Shown here piece by piece: positions 8,322 through 18,200 of a stretch of 64,000 bases of DNA. Position numbers and translations under genes: made by a program. This DNA comes from JABSOG01 sp965277695. Lineage in GTDB: Bacteria > Pseudomonadota > Gammaproteobacteria > Enterobacterales > Alteromonadaceae. The DNA is taken from the NCBI GenBank assembly GCA_965277695.1, contig CBDIDQ010000130.1, positions 17,049 through 81,048 of the forward strand. Direction: 5' to 3'. The notes below the pieces were generated by a model, which saw only the letters and a list, made by a program, of their open reading frames with translations, ran no database searches and was not told where the DNA came from. Position 1 is the stretch's first letter; each line of letters opens with the position of its first letter.

Positions 8322-9694
8322 AAGGTCCCTCTGCGCGTGGTATGTACAGACAACATCCGTATCTCATGGTCAATCCGCAATAACACCGCTACAGCAACAA
8401 ACATCACGATTAAACTACTGCCGCCGTAACTCACCAGCGGAAACGTCAACCCTTTGGTTGGCAATATCCCGGCACTAGCACCGACGTTAACCATGGTTTG
8501 AAAACTAAACCAGACGCCAATCGCCATGGCAAAAAAACCTTCAAAGGCTCGCCCTTTTTGCAGCGCTTTTTGGCCAATTAACATCGCCTTAAACACCACC
8601 ACCAGCAGCAAGGATAAAATCACCATAACCCCGACAAAACCAAGTTCTTCGGCCAATACCGCCATGACAAAATCGGTATGGGCTTCAGGCAAATAGGCCA
8701 GCTTTTGCACACTGTTACCCAGCCCTTGACCCAACCAATCTCCACGACCATAAGCCATCAAAGATTGAGTCAACTGATAACCTTTACCAAACGGGTCTTG
8801 CCACGGATCCATAAACGAAGTCACCCGCGCCAAACGATAAGGCTCTACCCAAATCAACGTCGCTAACGCCGCCATGCCAGTGAATACCAAAGCAAAAAAC
8901 TGCCATAATTTGGCACCGGCTAAAAACAATAAACTCAAAGTAGTAATAAACATCACTACCACAGTACCTAAATCTGGCTGACTCAGCAGTAATATCGCCG
9001 CAACAAAAAACACCACCAACGGTTTGGCAAAACCTTTAAAGTTATCCAGCACCTCTTCATGCTTGCGCACCAAATAACTGGCTAAATAAGCAAAAAACAG
9101 CAACTTAGCAGGCTCTGCTGCCTGAATGGTGACAGGACCCAACACAATCCAACGAGTACTGCCATTGATATTCTTACCAACCACCAGCACCACCATCAAT
9201 AAGGCAATGGCCAGTGCCAATAAAACCCCGTTGTATTGGTGCCATTTTTCCATCGGAATTTGCACCACCACCAAAGCGGTGATCAAACCCAAGCCAATAT
9301 AAATCCCATGGCGAATAATAAAATGATAATGATTACCAAACAGCCGTTCAGCCACTGGCATTGATGCTGAGGCGATCATCACAAAACCATAAGCCACCAA
9401 CAACATCACCACAAACACCAAAGTACGATCAAATACCGCTTGAGGTGCGCTATTCCAACCCAGTGAATCATTAACAAAGTTGGTCAGCTTTAACATCAGC
9501 TGTTTATCACCGTCGCCCTCAGCTTTTTCGGTTTTCTTTTTGGCTGCTTTTTTAGCTTTTTTTTCTCCAATTGGCGGCTCATCTATAACGATTTCACCGT
9601 CAGCCTCGACCTCAAAATCGATAGCATCAAAGTCAATCTCGGGCATCACTTTATTAATCCCTTCCCCAGTAATAAGCGCTTCATCAGTCGACAT
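8318..9694 (-). CDS. ftsW: SEDS peptidoglycan polymerase FtsW with long N-terminal tail
   Basis: FtsW is the septal glycosyltransferase that works with the transpeptidase FtsI. The SEDS core has about ten membrane segments starting near residue 88; conserved pieces include GSTRWI, EPAKL and the loop LPEAHTDFVMAVLAEELGF with the catalytic aspartate. At 458 aa it is longer than most FtsW (380-415), because ~85 hydrophilic residues, first acidic and then lysine-rich (KKAKKAAKKKTEK), precede the first helix. GGAGA at 9705-9701, six bases upstream, supports this long start. It overlaps murD by 11 bases. The position excludes RodA. Confidence 0.96.
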   Translation of the reverse strand: MSTDEALITGEGINKVMPEIDFDAIDFEVEADGEIVIDEPPIGEKKAKKAAKKKTEKAEGDGDKQLMLKLTNFVNDSLGWNSAPQAVFDRTLVFVVMLLVAYGFVMIASASMPVAERLFGNHYHFIIRHGIYIGLGLITALVVVQIPMEKWHQYNGVLLALAIALLMVVLVVGKNINGSTRWIVLGPVTIQAAEPAKLLFFAYLASYLVRKHEEVLDNFKGFAKPLVVFFVAAILLLSQPDLGTVVVMFITTLSLLFLAGAKLWQFFALVFTGMAALATLIWVEPYRLARVTSFMDPWQDPFGKGYQLTQSLMAYGRGDWLGQGLGNSVQKLAYLPEAHTDFVMAVLAEELGFVGVMVILSLLLVVVFKAMLIGQKALQKGRAFEGFFAMAIGVWFSFQTMVNVGASAGILPTKGLTFPLVSYGGSSLIVMFVAVAVLLRIDHEIRMLSVHTTRRGTL

Positions 9695-11051
9695 GACAAA
9701 TCTCCTTCACCAGCGCAGCGAAGTGATCGCCACGGGCTTCGAAGTTGGCAAACATGTCAAAGCTGGCACACGCCGGAGACAACAACACGCAGTCACCACT
9801 GTTGGCCAAGGCAAAAGCTTTTAATACCGCTTCTTCCATTGATCTAACCCCAATCGATTTGGTGCCATCAGTGACTAACGCGCCGATTTGGTCGCCGTCC
9901 CGACCAAAAGTGATTAGGTAATCAACGTGGTTCTCAAGCGCTTGTTGTAATGGCGCAAAGTCTGCCGATTTACCCACGCCGCCCGCCAGTAAAATCAAAT
10001 TGCCCATGCACTGGGGTTTAAGACCGTTTAATGCGGCGACTGTGGCACCGACATTAGTGGCTTTGGAATCATTGATCCAACTGACCTCACCGGTGCCTTC
10101 AATTCGCTCACAGCGATGAGACAAACCAGTAAACTGTTTAAATGTTTGCTCAATCACCGCATGGCTCAATTTAAACGGTTGAACCAGCGCAATCGCAGCC
10201 AAGGCATTAAGCACATTATGCTGACCGACAATATTCAGTGCGCTCACCGGGCAAATTTCATCCAGCCCTTGGGCAAAACAACCATTGCGGATCCCCACTG
10301 CGGCATTTTGACTGTGCTCGGGCTCAGTCAAACCAAAACCAATATGTGACGGATGCGCTTTTGATGGCAACGTCAATACATCTGCACGGTTATAAACCGC
10401 AATATCCGCATGACTATAAATACGTTGTTTAGCTGCGGCATAAGCATCATAGCTTTCGTAACGATCCATATGATCTTCGCTGAGATTCAAAATGGTCGCC
10501 GTTTGTGCATGTAGCGATGAGGTGGTTTCTAACTGAAAACTGGATAATTCAAGCACTGCCACATCAAATGGCTGAGCCAGCAAGTCCAGCACAGGCACAC
10601 CGATATTACCGCCAAACACCGCATCATAACCGCCGTTTTTCAACAACTCGGTGACCAACTTGGTCACCGTTGACTTACCATTAGAACCACTGATAGCAAT
10701 CACGGGCTGGCGATTAAGCCGAGCAAACAATTCAACATCACCGATGATTTGGACCCCATGATTAGCCGCTTCAATCAATATCGGTAATGATAAAGGCACG
10801 CCAGGACTGACAATTAACAAATCAGCGTCCAGCAACACATCAGGGTAACGCTCTGCATCGGTCGGTAATTTAAACACTGACATTTGTGGCCACTGAGAAA
10901 CCACCTGCTGCACCCCGGCAGACTGGAGATCACCATCCATGACAAATGGCACCACATCTTTGCCCATCAAATAACAGACGCAAGAGAGTCCTGAGACACC
11001 CAGTCCCAGTACCCCAACCTTTTTGCCTTTTAATGTGGTCAAATAAGCCAT
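9684..11051 (-). CDS. murD: UDP-MurNAc-L-alanine--D-glutamate ligase MurD
   Basis: MurD adds D-glutamate to UDP-MurNAc-L-Ala in the cytosol. The ATP-binding loop SGSNGKST is at 121-128, and LNLSEDHMDRY and NDSKATN mark the central and C-terminal domains. The length of 455 aa is normal (E. coli 438). AAAGGTAAC lies before the ATG at slightly long spacing. It follows mraY after a ~100-base gap, one of the few real gaps in the cluster, and overlaps ftsW by 11 bases. Confidence 0.98.
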   Translation of the reverse strand: MAYLTTLKGKKVGVLGLGVSGLSCVCYLMGKDVVPFVMDGDLQSAGVQQVVSQWPQMSVFKLPTDAERYPDVLLDADLLIVSPGVPLSLPILIEAANHGVQIIGDVELFARLNRQPVIAISGSNGKSTVTKLVTELLKNGGYDAVFGGNIGVPVLDLLAQPFDVAVLELSSFQLETTSSLHAQTATILNLSEDHMDRYESYDAYAAAKQRIYSHADIAVYNRADVLTLPSKAHPSHIGFGLTEPEHSQNAAVGIRNGCFAQGLDEICPVSALNIVGQHNVLNALAAIALVQPFKLSHAVIEQTFKQFTGLSHRCERIEGTGEVSWINDSKATNVGATVAALNGLKPQCMGNLILLAGGVGKSADFAPLQQALENHVDYLITFGRDGDQIGALVTDGTKSIGVRSMEEAVLKAFALANSGDCVLLSPACASFDMFANFEARGDHFAALVKEICHVD

Positions 11052-11152
11052 TTTTAGCTGTTACCTTTAATCATTCATCTTGTGAATACACGTAGCATGG
11101 GTTTCGCCTCTGGCTCACCACACCCTACCTTAAACTAATACAATATTAACCA

Positions 11153-12235
11153 CTACCTAATTTTAAGTGTCGCTAAACCAATCAATACTAAAATCAGCGA
11201 GATGATCCAAAACCGCACGATCACCCGTGGCTCGGGCCACCCTTTTAATTCATAGTGATGATGAATAGGAGCCATTCTGAATACTCGCTCGCCGCGTAAT
11301 TTATACGATCCGACCTGTAAAATCACCGACAAGGTTTCCATCACAAACACCCCGCCCATAATAAACAGCACCAATTCTTGTCTGACCAATACGGCGATCA
11401 CGCCTAATGCGCCGCCTAGAGCCAAAGAGCCAACATCACCCATAAACACTTGTGCCGGGTAAGTGTTAAACCATAAAAAGCCCAACCCTGCGCCAAAGAT
11501 GGCGGTGCAAACAATCACCAGTTCATCCGCCAGTGGTAAATAAGGAATATTAAGATAATCGGCAAAATTAACATTACTGGTGACATAAGCAAATATTGCC
11601 AATGCCCCGGCCACCATCATGGTTGGCACTATCGCCAGTCCATCAAGACCATCCGTCAAATTCACCGCGTTGCTGGTGCCGACGATGACAAAATAAGTCA
11701 TGGCGATATATAACAAACCCAGTTGTGGCACCACATCTTTGAAAAATGGCACTAACAACATGGTTTCGGCTTCTCGCTGGGTGGTACTATACAAACCAAA
11801 GGCGACAATTAACGCCACCACCGATTGCCACAAGTACTTCCAGCGGGCAATTAAGCCTTTGGGGTCTTTACGAATAACCTTGCGATAATCATCAACCCAG
11901 CCAATGGCACCAAAACTGGCCACCACAAACAGCACCACCCAAACGTATTTATTCGACAAGTCCGCCCACAGCAAGGTACTCAAGATGATCGCACCGAGGA
12001 TTAACACCCCACCCATGGTCGGAGTGCCTGATTTGCTTAAGTGACTTTCAGGACCGTCATCGCGTACAGTTTGACCAATTTGCATTTTCTGCAATTGGCG
12101 GATCAGTTTAGGACCATAAAATAGTGACACCACCAGCGCCGTCAATACTGACAAAATCGCCCGCATGGTGAGATAAGAGAAGACGTTAAATCCGCTATGA
12201 AACTGGGTTAAATACTCGGTTAACCACACTAGCAT
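11153..12235 (-). CDS. mraY: Phospho-MurNAc-pentapeptide transferase MraY
   Basis: MraY joins UDP-MurNAc-pentapeptide to undecaprenyl phosphate, giving lipid I. It is a 360-aa polytopic membrane protein, exactly the family length, with about ten hydrophobic segments. Signatures present are SKSGTPTMGG, GWVDDYRK (catalytic aspartates), NLTDGLDGLA and MAPIHHHYELKGW (histidine cluster). It overlaps murF by seven bases, which indicates coupled translation. Confidence 0.98.
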   Translation of the reverse strand: MLVWLTEYLTQFHSGFNVFSYLTMRAILSVLTALVVSLFYGPKLIRQLQKMQIGQTVRDDGPESHLSKSGTPTMGGVLILGAIILSTLLWADLSNKYVWVVLFVVASFGAIGWVDDYRKVIRKDPKGLIARWKYLWQSVVALIVAFGLYSTTQREAETMLLVPFFKDVVPQLGLLYIAMTYFVIVGTSNAVNLTDGLDGLAIVPTMMVAGALAIFAYVTSNVNFADYLNIPYLPLADELVIVCTAIFGAGLGFLWFNTYPAQVFMGDVGSLALGGALGVIAVLVRQELVLFIMGGVFVMETLSVILQVGSYKLRGERVFRMAPIHHHYELKGWPEPRVIVRFWIISLILVLIGLATLKIR

Positions 12236-13671
12236 GAGGCAATCTCCTGGTTTTTGCGCTGGTGCAACTCAACGAGTCCTGCGACGACTAATTCCATTTT
12301 TGCACTGCGTGAACCTTTAACCAAAATAGTGACCTTTTTAGTGGGATTTTGTTTTGCCTGGTCGGAGTCCGCCAGTAAATTCGCCAGCTGTTGTAACAAC
12401 TGCTCGCGGGAAGAAAAATGTAAGCCATTGCCGTTAAACACCGCACTGGCATTTTGACTTAATACACCGAGGGTAATTAAGTGATCGATCTTTTGCTGTT
12501 TGGCATACTGCCCCACGGTTTCATGATAAACCCGAGCGTCTTGACCCAATTCAGCCATATCACCAAACACCAAAATCGTTTGCCCTTCATTGACTGCCAG
12601 CAAATCAATCGCCGCTTTGGCCGATTCAACATTGGCATTATAAGTGTCATCAATCACCGTCAAATGATCAGATAGCTTAATCAAATTAACCCGGCCATTA
12701 ACCGGTTTCATCTGTGATAAACCCGAAGCGATATCTGCTAACGAAGCCCCAACACTCAAACAAACACCCGCCGCAGCCAAAGCATTATTAACGTTATGTC
12801 GGCCGGGACTCGATAACGTAACCTCAACGGTTTCGATACTACTTTGTTGTTTATGATAAATAGTAAAAGTGGCACAGCCAAAGGCATCGAGTTGAATATT
12901 CTTAACCCACACATCCACCTCTTTGGCTGCATCCATCGAGAAACGCAACACCGGTCTTTGTTCTAAACGACGTAACCAGTAGTCGGTGTAGTCACTGTCG
13001 CAATTAAGTACAGCGATGGCATTTTCACCACTGTGAGTAAAAATCTCGCCTTTGGCCCGAGCCACCCCGTGTAAATCGACAAAGCCCTCTAAATGAGCGG
13101 CGGCGACATTGTTAATCAGGGTTACATCCGGATTAGTCAAACCGGTGGTATAAGCAATCTCTCCTGGGTGATTAGCACCGAGTTCAATCACCGCAAAATC
13201 ATGTGCTGGTGTTAGTCTGAGTAACGTCAGTGGCACACCAATTTGATTGTTAAAATTGCCTTGAGTAAACAACACATTGCCCAGTTGAGATAAAATGCTG
13301 GCCACCATTTCTTTCACCGTGGTTTTGCCAACACTGCCAGTGATAGCAATGGTTTTATGTTGCATTTGCGCTTTAACCGCTGCACTGAGTTCGCCTAATG
13401 CTCGGGTAGTATCTTCGACAATAATTTGTGGTACATCAATATCCAGCTGCCGTTCAACAATCAGCGCACAGGCCCCTTTACTCACCGCTTGGGCGGCAAA
13501 CTTGTGACCATCAAAATTAGCCCCTTTGAGGGCGATAAACAGATCACCCGAGACAATAGCTCGGGTATCGGTATTAACATTATTGATTTCAACACTGTCT
13601 ATTCCAGCACAGTCACCAACCAAAGTGGCAGACAGCTGCTCGCTAATCCATTGAGTGGTTACTGTGATCAT
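12229..13671 (-). CDS. murF: UDP-MurNAc-tripeptide--D-Ala-D-Ala ligase MurF
   Basis: MurF adds the D-Ala-D-Ala made by DdlB, completing the pentapeptide. With the chosen start the ATP loop TGSVGKTT falls at 111-118; INNVAAAHLEGF and DDTYNANVES follow. I place the start at 13671 (480 aa): it overlaps the murE stop as ATGA and has GGAG eight bases upstream. The open frame runs seven codons further to an ATG at 13692, but that start would put the ribosome site inside the gene. Confidence 0.97.
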   Translation of the reverse strand: MITVTTQWISEQLSATLVGDCAGIDSVEINNVNTDTRAIVSGDLFIALKGANFDGHKFAAQAVSKGACALIVERQLDIDVPQIIVEDTTRALGELSAAVKAQMQHKTIAITGSVGKTTVKEMVASILSQLGNVLFTQGNFNNQIGVPLTLLRLTPAHDFAVIELGANHPGEIAYTTGLTNPDVTLINNVAAAHLEGFVDLHGVARAKGEIFTHSGENAIAVLNCDSDYTDYWLRRLEQRPVLRFSMDAAKEVDVWVKNIQLDAFGCATFTIYHKQQSSIETVEVTLSSPGRHNVNNALAAAGVCLSVGASLADIASGLSQMKPVNGRVNLIKLSDHLTVIDDTYNANVESAKAAIDLLAVNEGQTILVFGDMAELGQDARVYHETVGQYAKQQKIDHLITLGVLSQNASAVFNGNGLHFSSREQLLQQLANLLADSDQAKQNPTKKVTILVKGSRSAKMELVVAGLVELHQRKNQEIASC

Positions 13672-15134
13672 GCTGACATCTCCTGGATGCACTGGCGTAC
13701 ATACGCCCGCTCATCGTAGTCAATCACTTCGTCGCCAAAGATTTGATAAGTCTCATGACCCTTGCCTGCGATCAGAATGACATCGCCTTTGGCGGCTTGT
13801 TTTAAGGTGTTGGCAATCGCTTTTTTGCGATCCAACTCAATAATTACTTTAGCCCCATCACTCACATCCAAACCCGTTTGAATATCAATAACAATTTGCT
13901 CCGGTTTTTCGTGACGGGGATTATCATTGGTGAGGATCACCCGGTCAGCATAACGTTGGGCAATTTGTCCCATCAGTGGTCGTTTGCTTTGATCGCGATC
14001 ACCGCCACACCCAAAAATAACCCACAAAGTACCTTGGGTATGACGTTTCAACGCCTGTAAAGCTTGTGCTAATGCATCCGGCGTATGGGCATAATCAACC
14101 ACTGCAACGGCCCCTGCTGATTGCGCAAATTGCTCCATGCGACCGGGAATTGCAGTCAAATGGGTAACAGCATCGACCAGTGTCGAAAGCGCAACGCCAT
14201 ATGACAACAACACCGCCATCGCCGACACCAAATTGTTCAGATTGAATTGGCCAAATAATGGACTAACCACCTCAGCCTCACCCCAGCTACTCACCAAGGT
14301 GAAAGCCAAACCGCTGTTGCTAAATTTGGCATTGCGGAACATAACATGCTGACCACTGACATAACGTTCAATATAACTGCCCACCGCAATCACTTTTCGG
14401 CTGGTCGCCCACTCATAAAGCCAGCCCAGTGAAGTTTGATCATCAACATTGAGGATGGTGGTGGCCGTTGGATTGTGTTCAAACAGGGCTTTTTTCGCCT
14501 CGGTATAGCTGGCCAAATCACCATGATAATCGAGGTGATCTTGAGTCAAATTAGTAAACACCACACAGTCAAAATCGAGTCCGCTAACGCGACCCTGATC
14601 TAACCCGACAGAAGACACTTCCATCGCAGTGTAGTCACAGCCTTTTTCGACAAATTGATGTAATAATCGATAGTTATCCGCAATACCCGGGGTGGTATTA
14701 ACATGGGGTTTCAGCGCATTAAGCAGACCGACACCTAGGGTGCCAATCACCGCCGTGGGCTGCGGATTCAGTTGAGCGACCAATTGAGAGATAGTGGTTT
14801 TGCCGTTGGTACCTGTGATACCAATCAATTTAGTGTCATTGCATTGATGGTAAAAAGCGGCTAACAATTCAGGCAGACGTTGACTTAACTGCGCAATAAC
14901 AATGGCATCACCTGCTGGTTCTTCTGCCAACACCGCAACTGCACCGTTTTGCATCGCTGAGGCAATATAATCCACCCCATTTTGTGCCGCGCCTTTGACC
15001 GCGATAAAGACATCACCCGGACGTACATCCCGGCTATCCATGCGCACGTCATTAACGCTGATATTTGCGGTTAAATCAATACCGCTTAAATCAATACCAA
15101 AAGGCGCTAACCAATGTTTTAGCTGCTTGCTCAT
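13668..15134 (-). CDS. murE: UDP-MurNAc-tripeptide synthetase MurE, meso-DAP type
   Basis: MurE adds the third residue of the stem peptide. The motif DNPRHE near residue 405 is the signature of enzymes that use meso-diaminopimelate; lysine-adding enzymes differ there. The ATP loop TGTNGKTT is at 107-114. The length of 488 aa fits (E. coli 495). It overlaps ftsI and murF by four bases each (ATGA), so the three genes are tightly coupled. Confidence 0.98.
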   Translation of the reverse strand: MSKQLKHWLAPFGIDLSGIDLTANISVNDVRMDSRDVRPGDVFIAVKGAAQNGVDYIASAMQNGAVAVLAEEPAGDAIVIAQLSQRLPELLAAFYHQCNDTKLIGITGTNGKTTISQLVAQLNPQPTAVIGTLGVGLLNALKPHVNTTPGIADNYRLLHQFVEKGCDYTAMEVSSVGLDQGRVSGLDFDCVVFTNLTQDHLDYHGDLASYTEAKKALFEHNPTATTILNVDDQTSLGWLYEWATSRKVIAVGSYIERYVSGQHVMFRNAKFSNSGLAFTLVSSWGEAEVVSPLFGQFNLNNLVSAMAVLLSYGVALSTLVDAVTHLTAIPGRMEQFAQSAGAVAVVDYAHTPDALAQALQALKRHTQGTLWVIFGCGGDRDQSKRPLMGQIAQRYADRVILTNDNPRHEKPEQIVIDIQTGLDVSDGAKVIIELDRKKAIANTLKQAAKGDVILIAGKGHETYQIFGDEVIDYDERAYVRQCIQEMSA

Positions 15135-16927
15135 AAGTTACCTCTTGCCGCGATCACCGTTTGTTGTTGATCGAGTGCATCTGGTGGCACATTTAACAAC
15201 TGCAAAGCACTGCCCATAATGGTCGAAAACGCCGGACCTGCGACGTCGTTACCATAAAAATAATCACCAGCCGGATCGTTGATCATCACCACAGTGGCAA
15301 TGCGCGGATCAGACACCGGTCCCACGCCACCAAAAGAGCCGACGTAATCGCTGCTGTATGAACCCTGACTGGCTATTCTTGAAGTGCCGGTTTTACCCGC
15401 AATGCGATAACCCGCGACCGCAGCTTTAGTACCTGTTCCACCTTCAGCCAATACTGATTCCAACATAGCCAACACTTGTTTTGCGGTATTAGGCTGAAGT
15501 ACCTGCTCACCTTCAATTAATCTGTCTTTATTCTGCTTCAAAATCGTCAATGGTCGACTGACACCATGATTACCAAGGGTGGCATACATCCTAGCCAACT
15601 GAACCGTAGTAACTGACAAGCCATAGCCAAATGACAAAGTAGCAATTTCGAAATCTGACCAACGGGCTCGGCCGCCAAATACCCCGGGTCTTTCGCCAAT
15701 CAGGCCCAACCCGGTATCACTGCCAAAACCCAACTGATAGAAAGTATTGAGAAAGTGCTCTTTAGGCATCGACAACGCTAACTTGGTGATCCCGACATTA
15801 CTTGAATGCTGCAAAATGCCCTGCATATCCAGTTCACCGTAATTGCGACTGTCTTCAACCCGGCTACCGCTCACTCGCATCCAGCCCGGTGAAGTATTGA
15901 TTTGATCATTGGCAGTATATGAACCGAATTCTAATGCGCTGATGGCCGCAATCGGTTTGAGGATTGAACCGGGTTCAAACAAATCGGTCACTGCACGATT
16001 TCTGAAACGATGACCTGAGACATTACGACGATTATTGGGGTTATAAGATGGGCTATTGACCAATGCCAGCACTTCGCCGGTTTTCACATCCACTACCACC
16101 GCTGAGCCCGAGGTAGCACTAAATGAAGTCACTGCGGATTTAAGCGCCTTGTAAGCAATCGCCTGAATACGTTGATCAATACTCAACGTTAACGACTGCC
16201 CGGCTATCGGCTCGACTTCTTCAAGCACCTCGATTTCTCGGCCTTTGGCGTCTTTGCGAATTTTACGGCTACCAGCACTGCCGATCATTTGTTTGTTATA
16301 AAGCTTTTCGATGCCATCTATGCCTTGAGCATCTAGGTTAGTAAAGCCCACCAAATGCGCACTGATCTCGCCATTAGGGTAATAACGTTTCGATTCTTTA
16401 CGTAGATAAACCCCGGGGATTTTAAGGTTTTTGACATATTCTGCCATCGCCGGCTCAACCTGACGCAGCAAATAAACAAAGCGTTTTTTCGGATTACTCA
16501 CCCGAGTAACCAGCTTGTCGCGTTTAATGTGCAGCACATCGGCCAACGCCATCCAGCGTTTATCATCGGCAATCGACAAACCGCTTTTATTGATCACTTT
16601 AGGATCGGCCCAAATCGCCTGAACCGGCACACTCACCGCCAGCTCAATGCCATTGCGGTCTAAAATCATGCCCCGTAATACATCTTCTGATTTGGTGCGA
16701 ATAGTGCGATTGTCGCTGCGGCGATTGAGATCTTCTGAATCATAAACTTGCAAGAAAGCGGCTCTGGCACCGATGCCACAAAAAATCAAACCGATGCAAC
16801 TAATGACCAGCGCAAAGCGCCAATTAGTTAAGGTAGGGGTTTTACTCCCCTTGCTCTTAGCTCGTGCCTTTTTTGGCCGAGTCAATTTAGCGGTGGCCTT
16901 GACTATGCTGTTATCAAAAACAGTCAT
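15131..16927 (-). CDS. ftsI: Septal transpeptidase FtsI (PBP3)
   Basis: FtsI is the class B penicillin-binding protein that cross-links septal peptidoglycan together with FtsW. A ~35-residue basic cytoplasmic tail precedes one membrane segment (~38-56). The transpeptidase motifs are all intact: SILK at S321-K324, SSN at 375-377 and KTGT at 512-515. RGMILDRNG marks the pedestal domain. The length of 598 aa is close to E. coli (588). ATGA overlaps link it to ftsL and murE. Confidence 0.98.
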   Translation of the reverse strand: MTVFDNSIVKATAKLTRPKKARAKSKGSKTPTLTNWRFALVISCIGLIFCGIGARAAFLQVYDSEDLNRRSDNRTIRTKSEDVLRGMILDRNGIELAVSVPVQAIWADPKVINKSGLSIADDKRWMALADVLHIKRDKLVTRVSNPKKRFVYLLRQVEPAMAEYVKNLKIPGVYLRKESKRYYPNGEISAHLVGFTNLDAQGIDGIEKLYNKQMIGSAGSRKIRKDAKGREIEVLEEVEPIAGQSLTLSIDQRIQAIAYKALKSAVTSFSATSGSAVVVDVKTGEVLALVNSPSYNPNNRRNVSGHRFRNRAVTDLFEPGSILKPIAAISALEFGSYTANDQINTSPGWMRVSGSRVEDSRNYGELDMQGILQHSSNVGITKLALSMPKEHFLNTFYQLGFGSDTGLGLIGERPGVFGGRARWSDFEIATLSFGYGLSVTTVQLARMYATLGNHGVSRPLTILKQNKDRLIEGEQVLQPNTAKQVLAMLESVLAEGGTGTKAAVAGYRIAGKTGTSRIASQGSYSSDYVGSFGGVGPVSDPRIATVVMINDPAGDYFYGNDVAGPAFSTIMGSALQLLNVPPDALDQQQTVIAARGNL

Positions 16928-17256
16928 TGTAACCTCACCACAACTTCATCAGCCAGCGTGGGGCGGGACAAGCCCAACTGTTGGCCAACAATCGCTTCAA
17001 TCCGGCTATGTTCGGCCAGGGTGCGTTGTTCGAGTAAATTGTGCCGCCATTCCAAATCCAGCTCATCTCGTTGTTGAAACAACTTATCCTGCTCAATAAA
17101 AGCCAAACGATTAAGATGAGCAAACTGCACCACCATCAAAGCGCTGGCTACATTCAACAACAGCAACAAAATCACCCATTTATGAGTGATAAAATCATTG
17201 AGGATCTCAAGGGCCAGATTCGGCTGACGAGTGGGCGCTTTATTAGCAGTAGGCAT
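16924..17256 (-). CDS. ftsL: Divisome protein FtsL
   Basis: A small bitopic protein (110 aa) with a ~28-residue cytoplasmic part, one membrane helix (~29-50, WVILLLLLNVASALMVV) and a periplasmic coiled coil (heptads around FIEQDKLFQQRDEL). It forms a complex with FtsB and FtsQ that activates FtsWI. Sequence conservation in this family is low; the call rests on size, topology and its place between rsmH (2-base gap) and ftsI (ATGA overlap). Confidence 0.95.
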   Translation of the reverse strand: MPTANKAPTRQPNLALEILNDFITHKWVILLLLLNVASALMVVQFAHLNRLAFIEQDKLFQQRDELDLEWRHNLLEQRTLAEHSRIEAIVGQQLGLSRPTLADEVVVRLQ

Positions 17257-17258
17257 GG

Positions 17259-18197
17259 CTACAGGCGCTCTGCAATACGCAAAATAGAGCTGCGGCTACG
17301 GACATTAACATCGACTTCATTTTTCGACGGTTTAATTGCCTTACCGATGGTTTTGAGTGTTAACCCCTTATTTAATTGTTCATCAGTCAACGGCAGACCT
17401 CTGGGAACGGGTGCGCCTTTACTATGTTTTTTAAAGAATTGTTTAACGATGCGATCTTCGAGCGAATGAAAGCTGATCACCACTAGCCGACCACCGGGTT
17501 TTAACACCTTTAATGACGACTCAAGCGCTTGTTTTATTTCATCGAGTTCGCTGTTGATATAAATGCGGATCGCCTGAAAACTTTTGGTTGCTGGATGTTT
17601 TTTATCGGCTTTGCTGCCCGGCGCTATCGTTTTGATCAAAGCCGCTAATTCAGCTGTGCGGGTGATGGGGGCTTCTTCGCGGGCTGCGACTATACCTTGG
17701 GCAATACGCCAGCCGCTGCGTTCTTCACCGAAGGTTTTTAATACCCAGCTGATATCTTCAACGTCGGCATTGGCCAGCCACTGGGCCGCAGTCAAACCGG
17801 ATGTGATGTCCATGCGCATATCTAGCGGACCGTCACGCATAAAGCTGAAACCGCGTTCAGATTCATCTAGTTGCGGTGAAGACACCCCTAAATCGAGTAA
17901 AATGCCATCGGCTTGGCCAATGATTTGTTGAGTTTGCGCCACGGTTTCGAGTTCAGAGAAGGCGCTATGGGTAATATGGAAACGTTGGTCTGAGGCGAAC
18001 TTTTGCGCCTCTTCAATTGCCTGCAAGTCGCGATCAATCGCAAACAAGCGGCCTTGCTCGCCCAGTTGTGACAAGATCACAGCTGAATGACCACCTCGGC
18101 CAAAGGTGCCGTCAATGTACACCCCTTGCGGATTGATGTTCAGGCCGTCAACGGCCTCTTCCAGTAGAACTGAAATATGTTTGGTATTTTCAGGCAT
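17259..18197 (-). CDS. rsmH: 16S rRNA (cytosine-1402-N4)-methyltransferase RsmH
   Basis: RsmH (formerly MraW) methylates C1402 of 16S rRNA in the ribosomal P site, using S-adenosylmethionine. The SAM loop GTFGRGGHS is at 30-38, and LDLGVSSPQLD and VISFHSLEDR are conserved further on. The length of 312 aa matches E. coli (313). It starts three bases after the mraZ stop and its product acts in translation, not division, although it always rides in this operon. Confidence 0.98.
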   Translation of the reverse strand: MPENTKHISVLLEEAVDGLNINPQGVYIDGTFGRGGHSAVILSQLGEQGRLFAIDRDLQAIEEAQKFASDQRFHITHSAFSELETVAQTQQIIGQADGILLDLGVSSPQLDESERGFSFMRDGPLDMRMDITSGLTAAQWLANADVEDISWVLKTFGEERSGWRIAQGIVAAREEAPITRTAELAALIKTIAPGSKADKKHPATKSFQAIRIYINSELDEIKQALESSLKVLKPGGRLVVISFHSLEDRIVKQFFKKHSKGAPVPRGLPLTDEQLNKGLTLKTIGKAIKPSKNEVDVNVRSRSSILRIAERL

Positions 18198-18200
18198 AAG

